From positions 1 through 40,373 of the forward strand of contig CAJYQM010000187.1 of assembly GCA_913777025.1 (NCBI GenBank): DNA of 40,373 bases, given 5' to 3'. Each line of letters opens with the position of its first letter. Within the stretch, counting starts at the first letter, position 1. This document shows positions 15,354-22,890 of the stretch, piece by piece. Origin of the DNA: an uncultured Massilia sp. Lineage in GTDB: Bacteria; Pseudomonadota; Gammaproteobacteria; Burkholderiales; Burkholderiaceae_D. A program made the translations under genes and the position numbers. The notes under the pieces are model-generated. The model saw only the letters and a list, made by a program, of their open reading frames with translations. It was not told where the DNA came from and did not search any database.

Positions 15354-17573
15354 TTACAAAACCTTGTCCAGCGTGATCGGCAAGTCGCGCACCCGTTTGC
15401 CGGTCGCGTGATACACCGCATTCGCGATCGCGGCGCCGACGCCCGTGATGCCGATCTCGCCGATGCCCTTGGCTCCCAGCGGGTTCACATGCGGGTCGTC
15501 CTCGTCGACGATCTGCACGTCGATGGACTGGATGTCGGCATTGGTCGGCACGTGGTATTCGGCCAGGTTCCCGTTCACGGCGCGGCCGGCGCGCTTGTCG
15601 ATCATGGTTTCCTCGAACAGCGCCAGGCTGATGCCCCAGACCACCCCGCCCATCAGCTGGCTGTAGCCCGTCTTTTCGTTCATCAGCTTGCCCACGCCGT
15701 AAACGCCGACCACGCGCGGCACGCGGATCTCGCCCAGGTCTTCGTCGACCTCCACTTCGACGAACACCGCGCCGAACGCATGCATCGAGTACTTCTTGCT
15801 GGCGTCGCCCGGCTCGGCCTTGGCCGTCACCTCCACCGGCTCGCCATGGGCCTGCTGGTGGCGCGTCGCGATCTCCAGCATGCTGGTGCGCTTGCCCGGG
15901 TCGGCCAGCAGGTACAGCTCGCCCAGTTCGACGCCGACCTCGTCCGGGTGCGCGCCGGACAGCGGCGAGTGCTCGTCCGCGCTAGCGATGCCGACCAGTT
16001 TCAGGCGCAGCGCATGGCCGGCCGCCTGCACCGCCGGGCCGACGCTGGCCACCGTGGTCGAGCCGCCCGACACCGGCGCTTCCGGCATCTGCGAGTCGCC
16101 GAGCTCGAAGCGCACGCGCTCGACCGGCAGGCCCAGCGCATCGGCCGCGATCTGCGTCATGACGGTGTAGGTGCCGGTGCCCAGGTCCTGGGTGCCCGAC
16201 CGGAACAGCGCGGTGCCGTCGGGCAGGATCGTGGCCGAGCACTGGCCGGCTGAGCGGTTGGTCGGGTAGGTGGCGGTGGCCATGCCCCAGCCGACCAGCT
16301 TGCCGTCCCGGCGCATCGAACGCGGTTGCGGGTCGCGGTCCTTCCAGCCGAAACGCTCGGCGCCGATCTCGTAGCACTGGCGCAGCGACTTGCTCGACCA
16401 CGGCAATTCCTTGCCCGGGTCGCGCTCGGTGTAGTTCTTGAGGCGCAGGTCGAGCGGGTCCATGTTCAGCGCGTACGCCAGCTCGTCCATCGCCGACTCC
16501 AGGGCGAACGAGCCGGACGCTTCACCCGGCGCGCGCATGAAGGTCGGCGTGCCCAGGTTCATGCGCGCCAGCCGGTGCGAGGTTTCCTGGTTCGGGCTTT
16601 CGTACATCATGCGCGTCATCAGGCCGCACGGTTCGATCCAGTCCTCGAGCATCGAGGTGTAGGCGATGGTGTCGTGGCTGGACGCCATCATGCGGCCGTC
16701 GTCCATCGCCGCCATGCGCATGCGCTGTTCGGTGACGGGACGCTGGCCGACCGGGCCGAACATCTGGTTGCGGTCCAGCGAGAGTTTCACGGGACGGCCC
16801 AGCTGTCTGGCCGCCATCGCGGTCAGCGGCACGTGCGACCAGATCGAGCCCTTGGAACCGAAGCCGCCGCCGACGTAGGGGCAGATCGCCGTCACGTTTT
16901 CCTGCGGGATGCCGAAGATGGCGGACAGGATCTTCTGCACGCCCTTCATGTACTGGGTCGAGTCGTGCACCGTCAGCTTGTCGCCATTCCACTGTGCGAT
17001 GGTGGCGTGGGTCTCGAGCGGATTGTGGTTCTCGATCGGCGTGTGATAGATCGCTTCCACGCGCCGGCTGCCGGCCAGCAGGCCCGCCTGCAGATCGCCC
17101 CGTCTGGTGTCGGTGCTCTCGGTCAGCACCTTCTCGGGCGGATGCAGCGAGCGCTTGGCTTCGTCGAAGTCGAGCACCGCCGGCTTGTGTTCGTACTCGA
17201 CGCGCAGGCGCGCCGCAGCGTCGCGCGCGTGCTCCAGCGTGTCGGCCACGACCACCGCGACCGGCTGGTTGTTGTAATACACATCGTCTTCCTGCAGCAG
17301 CGTCAGACGGCGGCCGACCGGGGGCTGGATCTTGCCGTCCCGGGTTTCCTGGGGCAGGCGCATGGCGTTCTGCGGGGTCATCACCAGCAGCACGCCGGGC
17401 ACTTCACGCGCCGCGGTATCAATGATGCGCAGCACGCGGCCGCTCGGAATGCTGGACGTGACCAGCACCGCGTGGGCCAAGCCTTCGACCGGGTGCTCGG
17501 CCGAGTAACGCGCCGCGCCGCTGACCTTGGCCCAGGCGTCGGTCCGGTTGATGGGTGCGCCGATCGAAGTCAT
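15354..17573 (-). CDS. paoC: Aldehyde oxidoreductase molybdenum-cofactor subunit (PaoC-like)
   Basis: 739 residues of the xanthine oxidase family large subunit. The N-terminal a/b hammerhead domain includes RTDAWAKVSGAARYSAEH. Cofactor-binding motifs follow, including GGGFGSKG, APGEASGSFALESAMDELA and GTGTYTVMTQIAADALG. The catalytic base is Glu706 in GAKGIGEIG near the C-terminus. The family oxidises aldehydes (aromatic ones in Escherichia coli PaoABC) to acids at a molybdenum centre carrying a cytosine dinucleotide. Its start overlaps the stop of the FAD subunit by four bases (ATGA). No XdhC/PaoD-type maturation gene lies in the window, so the insertion chaperone must be elsewhere. Confidence 0.88.
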   Translation of the reverse strand: MTSIGAPINRTDAWAKVSGAARYSAEHPVEGLAHAVLVTSSIPSGRVLRIIDTAAREVPGVLLVMTPQNAMRLPQETRDGKIQPPVGRRLTLLQEDDVYYNNQPVAVVVADTLEHARDAAARLRVEYEHKPAVLDFDEAKRSLHPPEKVLTESTDTRRGDLQAGLLAGSRRVEAIYHTPIENHNPLETHATIAQWNGDKLTVHDSTQYMKGVQKILSAIFGIPQENVTAICPYVGGGFGSKGSIWSHVPLTAMAARQLGRPVKLSLDRNQMFGPVGQRPVTEQRMRMAAMDDGRMMASSHDTIAYTSMLEDWIEPCGLMTRMMYESPNQETSHRLARMNLGTPTFMRAPGEASGSFALESAMDELAYALNMDPLDLRLKNYTERDPGKELPWSSKSLRQCYEIGAERFGWKDRDPQPRSMRRDGKLVGWGMATATYPTNRSAGQCSATILPDGTALFRSGTQDLGTGTYTVMTQIAADALGLPVERVRFELGDSQMPEAPVSGGSTTVASVGPAVQAAGHALRLKLVGIASADEHSPLSGAHPDEVGVELGELYLLADPGKRTSMLEIATRHQQAHGEPVEVTAKAEPGDASKKYSMHAFGAVFVEVEVDEDLGEIRVPRVVGVYGVGKLMNEKTGYSQLMGGVVWGISLALFEETMIDKRAGRAVNGNLAEYHVPTNADIQSIDVQIVDEDDPHVNPLGAKGIGEIGITGVGAAIANAVYHATGKRVRDLPITLDKVL

Positions 17574-18556
17574 GACTGTCCTCCCGCCTGTTGCAGCGCC
17601 CGCGCCACTGCGCGCTGCGCCAGTTCCACCTTGAATGCATTGTGCTGGTAGGGCCGGGCACCGGCCACCGCGGCTTCACCCGCCTTCGCCAGCACCTCGT
17701 CCGTCAAGGCCTGGCCGCGCAAGACGTTCTCCGCCTCGATCGCGCGCCAGGGTTTGTGGGCCACGCCGCCCAGCACGATGCGCGCGTCGCGCACCTTGTC
17801 GCCGTCGAATTCGATGGCGGCCGCCACCGACACCAGCGCGAAGGCATAGCTGGCACGGTCGCGCACCTTCAGGTAGTGCGAATGCTTTGAGAACTTCGGC
17901 GCCGGCAGTTCCACCGCGACGATCAGTTCGCCCGGCTGGATCACGGTATCGAACTGCGGCTGGTCTTCCGGCAGGCGGTGGAAGTCGGCGACCGGGACCT
18001 GGCGCGCGCCGTCCGGTCCCTGCAGGTGGACGATGGCGTCGAGCGCCACCAGGGCCACGCTCATGTCGGACGGATTGGTCGCGATGCACTGCGGGCTGGC
18101 GCCCAGGATCGCGTGGATGCGGTTGTGGCCGTCGATGGCATCGCAGCCCGAGCCCGGATCGCGCTTGTTGCAATGGGCGAAGGTCGGGTCGGTGAAGTAA
18201 TAGCAGCGCGTGCGCTGCAGCAGGTTGCCGCCCACGGTCGCCATGTTGCGCAGCTGGGTCGAAGCGCCGTTCAGCAAGGCCTCGGACAGCAGCCGGTAGC
18301 GCTGGCGCACCAGCGGGTGGTTGGCCGCCGCGGTGTTGCTGGCCATGGCGCCGATGCGCAGGCCGCCGCCGGGCAGCTCGTCGATTGCGGAGAGCGGCAG
18401 GCGGCTCACATCCACCAGGCGCACCGGCTTTTCGATGCCGCTTTTATACAGGTCGAGCAGGTTGGTGCCGCCGCCGATGAATTTGGCGCCGGGCTGGCGT
18501 CCCAGTTCGATCGCGTGGTTCACGTCGCTGGCGCGTTCGTAGGAGATCGATTGCAT
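17570..18556 (-). CDS. paoB: Aldehyde oxidoreductase FAD subunit with 4Fe-4S cysteines (PaoB-like)
   Basis: 328 residues from the ATG at 18556, with GGAG about ten bases upstream. The open frame continues upstream but only as a shadow of the next gene. The FAD-binding region includes KFIGGGTNLLDLYKSG (25-40) and ATVGGNLLQRT (106-116). Four cysteines (118, 129, 138, 157) lie in the pattern CYYF, HCNKR, GSGCDA and QCIA. This is characteristic of the PaoB subgroup, whose FAD subunit carries an extra 4Fe-4S cluster and which ordinary xanthine dehydrogenases lack. It transfers electrons between the molybdenum and 2Fe-2S subunits and its acceptor. It is translationally coupled to the molybdenum subunit. 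Confidence 0.88.
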   Translation of the reverse strand: MQSISYERASDVNHAIELGRQPGAKFIGGGTNLLDLYKSGIEKPVRLVDVSRLPLSAIDELPGGGLRIGAMASNTAAANHPLVRQRYRLLSEALLNGASTQLRNMATVGGNLLQRTRCYYFTDPTFAHCNKRDPGSGCDAIDGHNRIHAILGASPQCIATNPSDMSVALVALDAIVHLQGPDGARQVPVADFHRLPEDQPQFDTVIQPGELIVAVELPAPKFSKHSHYLKVRDRASYAFALVSVAAAIEFDGDKVRDARIVLGGVAHKPWRAIEAENVLRGQALTDEVLAKAGEAAVAGARPYQHNAFKVELAQRAVARALQQAGGQS

Positions 18557-18570
18557 GGTCTCTCGTCTCC

Positions 18571-19191
18571 TCAGGCCTGGCGCAGGACGACGCTGCGGAT
18601 CGCCTTGACGATGTTCGGATAGGCGCCGCAGCGGCACAGGTTGCCGCTCATGCGCTCGCGGATTTCGGCGTCCGACAGCGCGCCCGGCTCCAGCTGCTCG
18701 CCGTCGGTGAGCGCGCTGGCCTGGTGCTGCTTGACCTCGTCGAGCAGGGCCACGGCCGAACAGATCTGCCCCGGAGTACAGTAGCCGCACTGGAAGCCGT
18801 CGCAGTCCATGAAGGCCTGCTGCATCGGATGCGGCTCGCCCTCTTGGGCCAGGCCCTCGATGGTGGTGATCTCGCGGCCGTCGTGCATCATCGCCAGGGT
18901 CAGGCAGGCATTGATGCGCTGGCCGTCGACCAGCACCGTGCAGGCGCCGCACTGGCCGCGGTCGCAGCCCTTCTTGGTGCCGGTTAGTTGCAATACTTCA
19001 CGCAGCGCGTCGAGCAGGGTCACGCGCGGTTCGATGTTCAGGGTGTGCTCCTTACCGTTGATGCGCAGGGTCAAAGGCTGCGGCGGCACATAGGGTGGGG
19101 ACGCCGGCGGTGCAGCCTGCGCCAACCCCTGGCCGGGGCTCTGGTCGTCTTGAGGCATTGCTGTTCTCGCTTCCTGTTGGTTGTCAAACAT
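18571..19191 (-). CDS. paoA: Aldehyde oxidoreductase 2Fe-2S subunit (PaoA-like)
   Basis: 206 residues with two [2Fe-2S] sites. The plant-ferredoxin-type site uses Cys76, 81, 84 and 96 (GCDRGQCGAC, then NACLTL). The second site uses Cys135, 138, 186 and 188 (FQCGYC and NLCRCG). The 35 residues before the first domain are Gln/Pro/Ala-rich and contain no twin-arginine motif, whereas E. coli PaoA is exported by Tat. The enzyme here therefore looks cytoplasmic. The start could instead be the ATG at 19158, since neither candidate has a strong ribosome site. It is the first gene of a probable four-gene unit with the FAD, molybdenum and SDR genes. Confidence 0.88.
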   Translation of the reverse strand: MFDNQQEARTAMPQDDQSPGQGLAQAAPPASPPYVPPQPLTLRINGKEHTLNIEPRVTLLDALREVLQLTGTKKGCDRGQCGACTVLVDGQRINACLTLAMMHDGREITTIEGLAQEGEPHPMQQAFMDCDGFQCGYCTPGQICSAVALLDEVKQHQASALTDGEQLEPGALSDAEIRERMSGNLCRCGAYPNIVKAIRSVVLRQA

Positions 19192-19208
19192 GTCTTTTCA
19201 TGATCGCC

Positions 19209-19260
19209 GAAATCATAAAAACAGGGAGCGCGCCAGAAGATGATTTCCCCTAAGAAATCA
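19209..19260. promoter_or_regulatory. Repeated GAAATCAT half-sites upstream of the aldehyde oxidoreductase operon
   Basis: GAAATCAT (19209-19216) and its exact complement ATGATTTC (19240-19247) are spaced 31 bp start to start, about three helical turns. A third GAAATCA lies at 19254-19260. They sit 18-70 bp before the 2Fe-2S subunit gene on its own strand. The arrangement suggests a repressor or activator site, but no regulator gene is adjacent. Confidence 0.3.
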
Positions 19261-19350
19261 AGTACTTACGCATGGCGTTGCGGATGGCCTTTGAAGGGTT
19301 CTATACTTCCGGGCAGTGATGCACACGGGCATCGCCTTTCGAACGAGACC

Positions 19351-19782
19351 ATGCGCACCACTTTGACCAGACTGTCGACCCTCCTGCTGACGCCGCTACT
19401 GCTGACCGGTTGCGTCAACGATTCGGCCAGCTACGTCATCGACACCAGCGACCACGCGATCATCGTGATGGTCACGCAGGACACGTTCTGGAGCAAGCAG
19501 GCGGGCTTGCGCGTGATCGCCTCGCGCCTGCCGGAGTGCCAGCGCCAGTTCGATTTCGGCAAGGTCGACATGGACGACCTGAATATTGAATTGTTCTCGA
19601 CCGGCGAGGAAAGCTTCCTGCTGCGCGCGGGCGACGAGATGTGGCAGATCGAAACCCAAGGCTGCACCCAGCTGCCGGAACCCTCGGCCGACGTGCAGGC
19701 CCAGCCGATCGGCATCTTCCACTTCGACGACAAGAAGCACCTGGTGTTCGAGCGGGCCGAAGGCGCCGCCGGCACCCAGTAA
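19351..19782 (+). CDS. Small predicted lipoprotein of unknown function
   Basis: 143 residues from the ATG at 19351. The frame opens earlier, but the lipoprotein signal fixes this start. The signal is MRTTLTRLSTLLLTPLLLTGC with the lipobox LTGC, so the mature protein begins at Cys21. The mature part has further cysteines (in PECQR and QGCTQ) that could form a disulfide, and no recognised domain. It is probably anchored in the outer membrane facing the periplasm. The gene is divergent from the aldehyde oxidoreductase operon and convergent with the PAP2 gene, with 18 bp between the stops. Confidence 0.75.
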   Translation: MRTTLTRLSTLLLTPLLLTGCVNDSASYVIDTSDHAIIVMVTQDTFWSKQAGLRVIASRLPECQRQFDFGKVDMDDLNIELFSTGEESFLLRAGDEMWQIETQGCTQLPEPSADVQAQPIGIFHFDDKKHLVFERAEGAAGTQ

Positions 19783-19800
19783 GCGGATCCGCCTGAAGAC

Positions 19801-20409
19801 CTAGGGCCTGAGCCAGCCGCGCGCGATCGGCCGGGCCATCACGCGCCGGTACAGCGCCGCCATCCATGCCGACAATGCGGCGCATACCTTGCCCACCGCC
19901 GCGCTGCGCAGCAGCAGCGTCATCGCCAGGGCCATGACGAGCCCGCCCACCATGTCCATCGGCCAATGCACCCCCAGGAATACCCGCGCCCAGGCCACGA
20001 CCAGCGCCAGCGGCAGCAGGGAGCGCCCGAAGCGGCGCGCGGCCGGCGCCGTCGACATCGCCAGCACGAGTGCCACCGTGAACATGATGGTGCCGTGGTT
20101 GCTCGGGAAGGAACTCGTGGGCGCATGGTGCATGAAGGTGTGGCCGATCCCGTCCACGAAGGGACGCCCGTGGTACCACAGCCGGCCGATCACGCCGTTC
20201 AGCGCCAGCGCGGCGCCGGTGGCCGCCAGCGCCCGTACCGCCGCCTCGCGCTCGGCCGCGCCGCCATGCATCCACAGCCCGGCCAGGCCGAGCGGCACCA
20301 GCAGGATCAACCAGTTGGCGGCAAACAGGCCGAGGGCCAGGCGCCAGCCGTGCAGGCCGGCATCGGCGTTCAAGAGGGAAAACCACAACAGGTTGAGTTG
20401 TTCGAGCAT
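19801..20409 (-). CDS. PAP2-family phosphatase, undecaprenyl-diphosphatase type
   Basis: 202 residues starting MLEQLNLLWF. The frame extends 22 codons further upstream without features. The tripartite PAP2 signature is present: an incomplete first motif around RLWYHGRPF (Arg82, Pro83), PSNH at 102-105 and ARVFLGVHWPMD at 141-152 (His148, Asp152). About five membrane helices surround it. BcrC-type members recycle undecaprenyl pyrophosphate for cell-wall and polysaccharide synthesis, while others act on lipid phosphates. The family placement is firm and the substrate is inferred. The gene lies downstream of the solitary transposase-like ORF with a strong hairpin between them. Confidence 0.82.
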   Translation of the reverse strand: MLEQLNLLWFSLLNADAGLHGWRLALGLFAANWLILLVPLGLAGLWMHGGAAEREAAVRALAATGAALALNGVIGRLWYHGRPFVDGIGHTFMHHAPTSSFPSNHGTIMFTVALVLAMSTAPAARRFGRSLLPLALVVAWARVFLGVHWPMDMVGGLVMALAMTLLLRSAAVGKVCAALSAWMAALYRRVMARPIARGWLRP

Positions 20410-20483
20410 GGGAGGATGACAAGGTGATGACCGGATCACCCGGTTATAGCAGTCCGTTCCCCCTTCATGCAACACGGCTGAGT

Positions 20484-20506
20484 AAGCCGGGGCCTGCCCG
20501 CGGCTT
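20484..20506. other. GC-rich hairpin between the orfA-like gene and the PAP2 gene
   Basis: AAGCCG-GGGC-ct-GCCC-g-CGGCTT forms a stem of about ten pairs with one bulge. It follows the orfA-like gene on the minus strand by about 30 bases. No T-tract follows it on either strand, so it would be a weak or Rho-assisted terminator at best. It could also be the remnant of an insertion-sequence end. Confidence 0.35.
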
Positions 20507-20538
20507 GGACTTGTGCCGAATCAAGTGGGCTGTTGCAA

Positions 20539-20862
20539 TTAACGCTGGCCAGTGAGCTGGCGCAGCCGCGCGATCTCGGCGCTGCGGCCAAGGCGATCGA
20601 GCGCCTGCTCGAGCAGCGTGCGGTCGCCTTCGCGCAGCATGGTCCATTGCGTGAAATACTCGTGCACGGTTCGCCAGGGCGGGAATTCGGGCGGCATGCT
20701 GCGCCATGCGCTGCCGGTATGCAGGAAATACAGGACGGCACAGAACACGTCGTACAGGTCGTGCTTGCGCGGGCGGGTTTTACGGCGTGCCGCCTCCAGC
20801 ATGTCACGCACCTGGTCGAACTGCTCACGCGGTACATCACTCGGGAATGTTGGCCTGGCCAT
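20539..20862 (-). CDS. Solitary IS5-family orfA-like protein (DUF4096)
   Basis: 107 residues. MARPTFPSDVPREQFDQV, then RKHDLYDVFCAVLYFLHTGSAWRSMP and PPWRTVHEYFTQW match the N-terminal DNA-binding domain (DUF4096) of two-frame IS5 transposases. In a complete element a second frame with the DDE domain follows. Here the protein ends RLRQLTGQR and only about 130 bp separate it from the PAP2 gene, so the catalytic half is absent. I see no terminal inverted repeats. A GAGGCGA ribosome-site-like stretch precedes the ATG and palindromes lie upstream (20908-20970). It is either a decayed fragment or a retained DNA-binding protein. Confidence 0.7.
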   Translation of the reverse strand: MARPTFPSDVPREQFDQVRDMLEAARRKTRPRKHDLYDVFCAVLYFLHTGSAWRSMPPEFPPWRTVHEYFTQWTMLREGDRTLLEQALDRLGRSAEIARLRQLTGQR

Positions 20863-20956
20863 GTCGCTCGCCTCAAAGTGACTTGGAGACGCTGGATCCG
20901 GAACGGGTTCCCGAACGACTATTGACGGGAACAGGCCCGGTGCTGGGGCAGCGCCC

Positions 20957-20970
20957 CTTGTAAATACAAG
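20957..20970. promoter_or_regulatory. Palindrome CTTGTA-aa-TACAAG, possible operator
   Basis: A 14-bp palindrome with a two-base centre sits about 100 bp upstream of the orfA-like start on the minus strand. Directly beside it are a GGGGC-agc-GCCCC hairpin (20945-20957) and an inverted pair GTTCCCG/CGGGAAC within about 20908-20935. Three adjacent dyads suggest a regulatory region or insertion-sequence debris. No matching regulator can be named. Confidence 0.3.
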
Positions 20971-21046
20971 TCTAGCATGCGTTCAGCATCAGGGCGCGCC
21001 GCGATGGTGCGCGCGTGTGCGGGCGCCGTGCATGGCGCATCGGAAA

Positions 21047-21082
21047 CGGGAGAAAAGAGGCCAAAGGGCGGCGTGGCCGCCC
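21047..21082 (-). terminator. Rho-independent terminator after folE
   Basis: On the minus strand, GGGCGGC-cac-GCCGCCC (21082 down to 21066) is a perfect 7-bp stem with a three-base loop. It is followed by TTTGG and then CCTCTTTTCT. It starts seven bases after the folE stop codon. The T-tract is interrupted but the hairpin is strong. Confidence 0.6.
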
Positions 21083-21088
21083 CGGAGA

Positions 21089-21655
21089 TCAGTCGCGGGC
21101 CAGCGACAGGAACTCGGTACGCAGCGCCAGGTTCGGTTGCAGTTCGCCCAGCAGGGTCGAGGTGATGGTTTCTTCGCCCGGGGTGCGGATGCCGCGGCTT
21201 TCCATGCACATGTGGCGGCACTTGATGACCACGCCGACGGCTTTCGGTTCCAGCACTTCCATCAGCGTATTGGCGATCTGGACCGTCAGGCGCTCCTGCA
21301 CCTGCAGGCGCTTGGAGAACACGTCGACCAGGCGGGTCAGCTTGGACAAGCCGACGATCTTGCCGTTCGGCAAATAGCCCACCGTGGCCTTGCCGAAGAA
21401 CGGCGCCAAGTGATGTTCGCAATGGCTGTAGATCGGGATGTTGCGCACCACGATCAGCTCGTTGTACTGCTCGGCGCCGTCCTCGAAGGCCTTGAGGATC
21501 GCGACCGGATCCTGGTCATAGCCGGAAGTCCAGTGTTTCCAGGCCTTGGCGACGCGCGCGGGCGTCTCGTGCAAGCCGGGACGATCGGGGTCTTCGCCGA
21601 GGCTGGCCAGCATGCGGCGCCAGTCATTTTCGGTGAAGAGTTCTTTGTCAGACAT
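21089..21655 (-). CDS. folE: GTP cyclohydrolase I
   Basis: 188 residues from the ATG at 21655, preceded by AAGGA at good spacing. A TTG further upstream at 21796 is in frame but adds 47 non-conserved residues. GTP cyclohydrolase I converts GTP to 7,8-dihydroneopterin triphosphate, the first step of folate and tetrahydrobiopterin synthesis. The zinc ligands are visible as Cys79 and His82 in SHCEHHLAPF, and Cys150 in CRHMC. Also present are GKATVGYLP, GLSKLTRLVDVFSKRLQVQERLT and ESRGI. Length fits the short bacterial form. A terminator follows directly, so it is probably monocistronic. The upstream region is shared with the divergent gene at 21808. Confidence 0.96.
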   Translation of the reverse strand: MSDKELFTENDWRRMLASLGEDPDRPGLHETPARVAKAWKHWTSGYDQDPVAILKAFEDGAEQYNELIVVRNIPIYSHCEHHLAPFFGKATVGYLPNGKIVGLSKLTRLVDVFSKRLQVQERLTVQIANTLMEVLEPKAVGVVIKCRHMCMESRGIRTPGEETITSTLLGELQPNLALRTEFLSLARD

Positions 21656-21807
21656 GGTGATCCTTAAATTCAGAAACTGCCGAGAGTATATAGAAAATGC
21701 CGTAGATACACAGGCGTCAAGCCATTTCTTTGAGCAAAACGGATACACCTGTCGCGCTGTCGCGCTAGCTTGATCAAGGTCCTTATCAAAACGCAAAGGA
21801 GATTAGC

Positions 21808-22686
21808 ATGCTCGGCAGCACTGTCCTGGAAGTCGCGGTCGGCCTGACATTTTGCTATGGCACGGTCGCCCTCATGGTGAGTACCCTGCAGGAAGCGCTC
21901 GCGGCCCTGTTCCGCCTGCGCGCCAATACCCTGCTGGCCGGTATCAAGAGCATGCTCAACGACCCGCGCTTCGACGGGCTGGCGCGTGCCGTGTACGCCC
22001 ATCCGCTGGTCAATCCGCTTACCGACGGCAACGCCACGAGCGAGGCGGCGCTGCGTTCGCGGCCATCCTACATCGAACCGGCGCATTTTGCGATTGCCCT
22101 GGTCGACACCCTGTGGAAGGTGCCGGGCGACTTCCTGCAATTGCGCAGCGCCATCGACACCATCCCCGACCCGCAGTTGCGCATCGCACTCCAGAGCCTG
22201 TACAGCCGCGCGCGCGACCTGCAGCAATTCCAGGACATGCTGGCCGGCTGGTTCGACAACGCGATGGCGCGCATGTCGGGCGCCTACAAGCGGCGCCAGT
22301 TATTGATTTCGCTGTTGCTGTCGCTGCTGCTGGCGGTCCTGTTCAACATCGACAGCATCCACCTGTTCCGCACGCTGTGGCAGCAGCCGGCCCTGGCTGC
22401 CCATATCCAGGACGTGCCGGGCGGACTCGACCCGGCCGTGATCGATACCTTGACGACCCTGCCGATCGGCTGGCTCAGCTTTCCGCCGCAGCTGGACGCC
22501 GACTTCGCGCTGCAGGTGGCCGGCTGGCTGCTGACCGCGTCGACCACGCTGTTCGGCGCGCCCTTCTGGTTCGACCTGATGCAGCGAGTGGTGCGCATGC
22601 GCGGCACCGGCGCCAAGCCGGAGGAAGTGCCGCCGGGGCTGCGCATCGAAGGGCGGATCGCGGCGTCGGCCTCGCCCCTGCCCTGA
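21808..22686 (+). CDS. Membrane protein of unknown function
   Basis: 292 residues with a strong AAAGGAG ribosome site before the ATG at 21808. The N-terminal hydrophobic segment (about 5-37) includes TLQEALAALFRLRANTLLAGI, and a soluble helical region runs to about 160. Two more membrane segments lie near 165-180 and 240-258. The first part (a membrane segment followed by a short linker, then LLAGIKSMLNDP) resembles uncharacterised proteobacterial proteins that I cannot assign to a named family. It is divergent from folE, with a CTTGATCAAG palindrome between the genes. The stop is three bases before a tandem repeat. Confidence 0.7.
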   Translation: MLGSTVLEVAVGLTFCYGTVALMVSTLQEALAALFRLRANTLLAGIKSMLNDPRFDGLARAVYAHPLVNPLTDGNATSEAALRSRPSYIEPAHFAIALVDTLWKVPGDFLQLRSAIDTIPDPQLRIALQSLYSRARDLQQFQDMLAGWFDNAMARMSGAYKRRQLLISLLLSLLLAVLFNIDSIHLFRTLWQQPALAAHIQDVPGGLDPAVIDTLTTLPIGWLSFPPQLDADFALQVAGWLLTASTTLFGAPFWFDLMQRVVRMRGTGAKPEEVPPGLRIEGRIAASASPLP

Positions 22687-22688
22687 TC

Positions 22689-22890
22689 ATGACGAGCGGC
22701 CGGGAAGGCCTGCAGGGCAAGGCGGATCGTCGAAGACAGTACTCATGGTACGGCGAGACGATCCAACGCCGCCATGCGGGCCTTATCGCATAACGAGCGC
22801 CCGAGAAGGCCTGCAGGGAAAGGCGGATCGTCGAAGACAGTACGCATGGTACGGCGAGACGATCCAACGCCGCCATGCGGGTCTTATCGG
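22689..22890. repeat. Two tandem 101-bp repeats with internal stem-loops
   Basis: Copy 1 (22689-22789) and copy 2 (22790-22890) align without gaps with only about seven differences. Each holds an exact inverted pair GGATCGTC/GACGATCC (22724-22731 with 22757-22764, and 101 bases later in copy 2), enclosing a second pair GTAC/GTAC. GACGAGCG at the left end of copy 1 is mirrored by CGCTCGTC just past copy 2. The pair fills the whole gap between two convergent genes and runs into the 3' end of nudC. It resembles dispersed REP-type repeats rather than a gene. Confidence 0.8.

Noticed and set aside
18557-18952. Upstream extension of the FAD subunit frame
   Set aside because: It lies within the 2Fe-2S subunit gene in another phase. 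The ATG at 18556 fits the family.
19780-19800. GCGGATCCGC palindrome between the convergent lipoprotein and PAP2 genes as a terminator
   Set aside because: Only a 10-bp palindrome with no loop and no T-tract on either side.
22689-22890. CRISPR array
   Set aside because: Only two units, 101 bp long, directly adjacent with no spacers.
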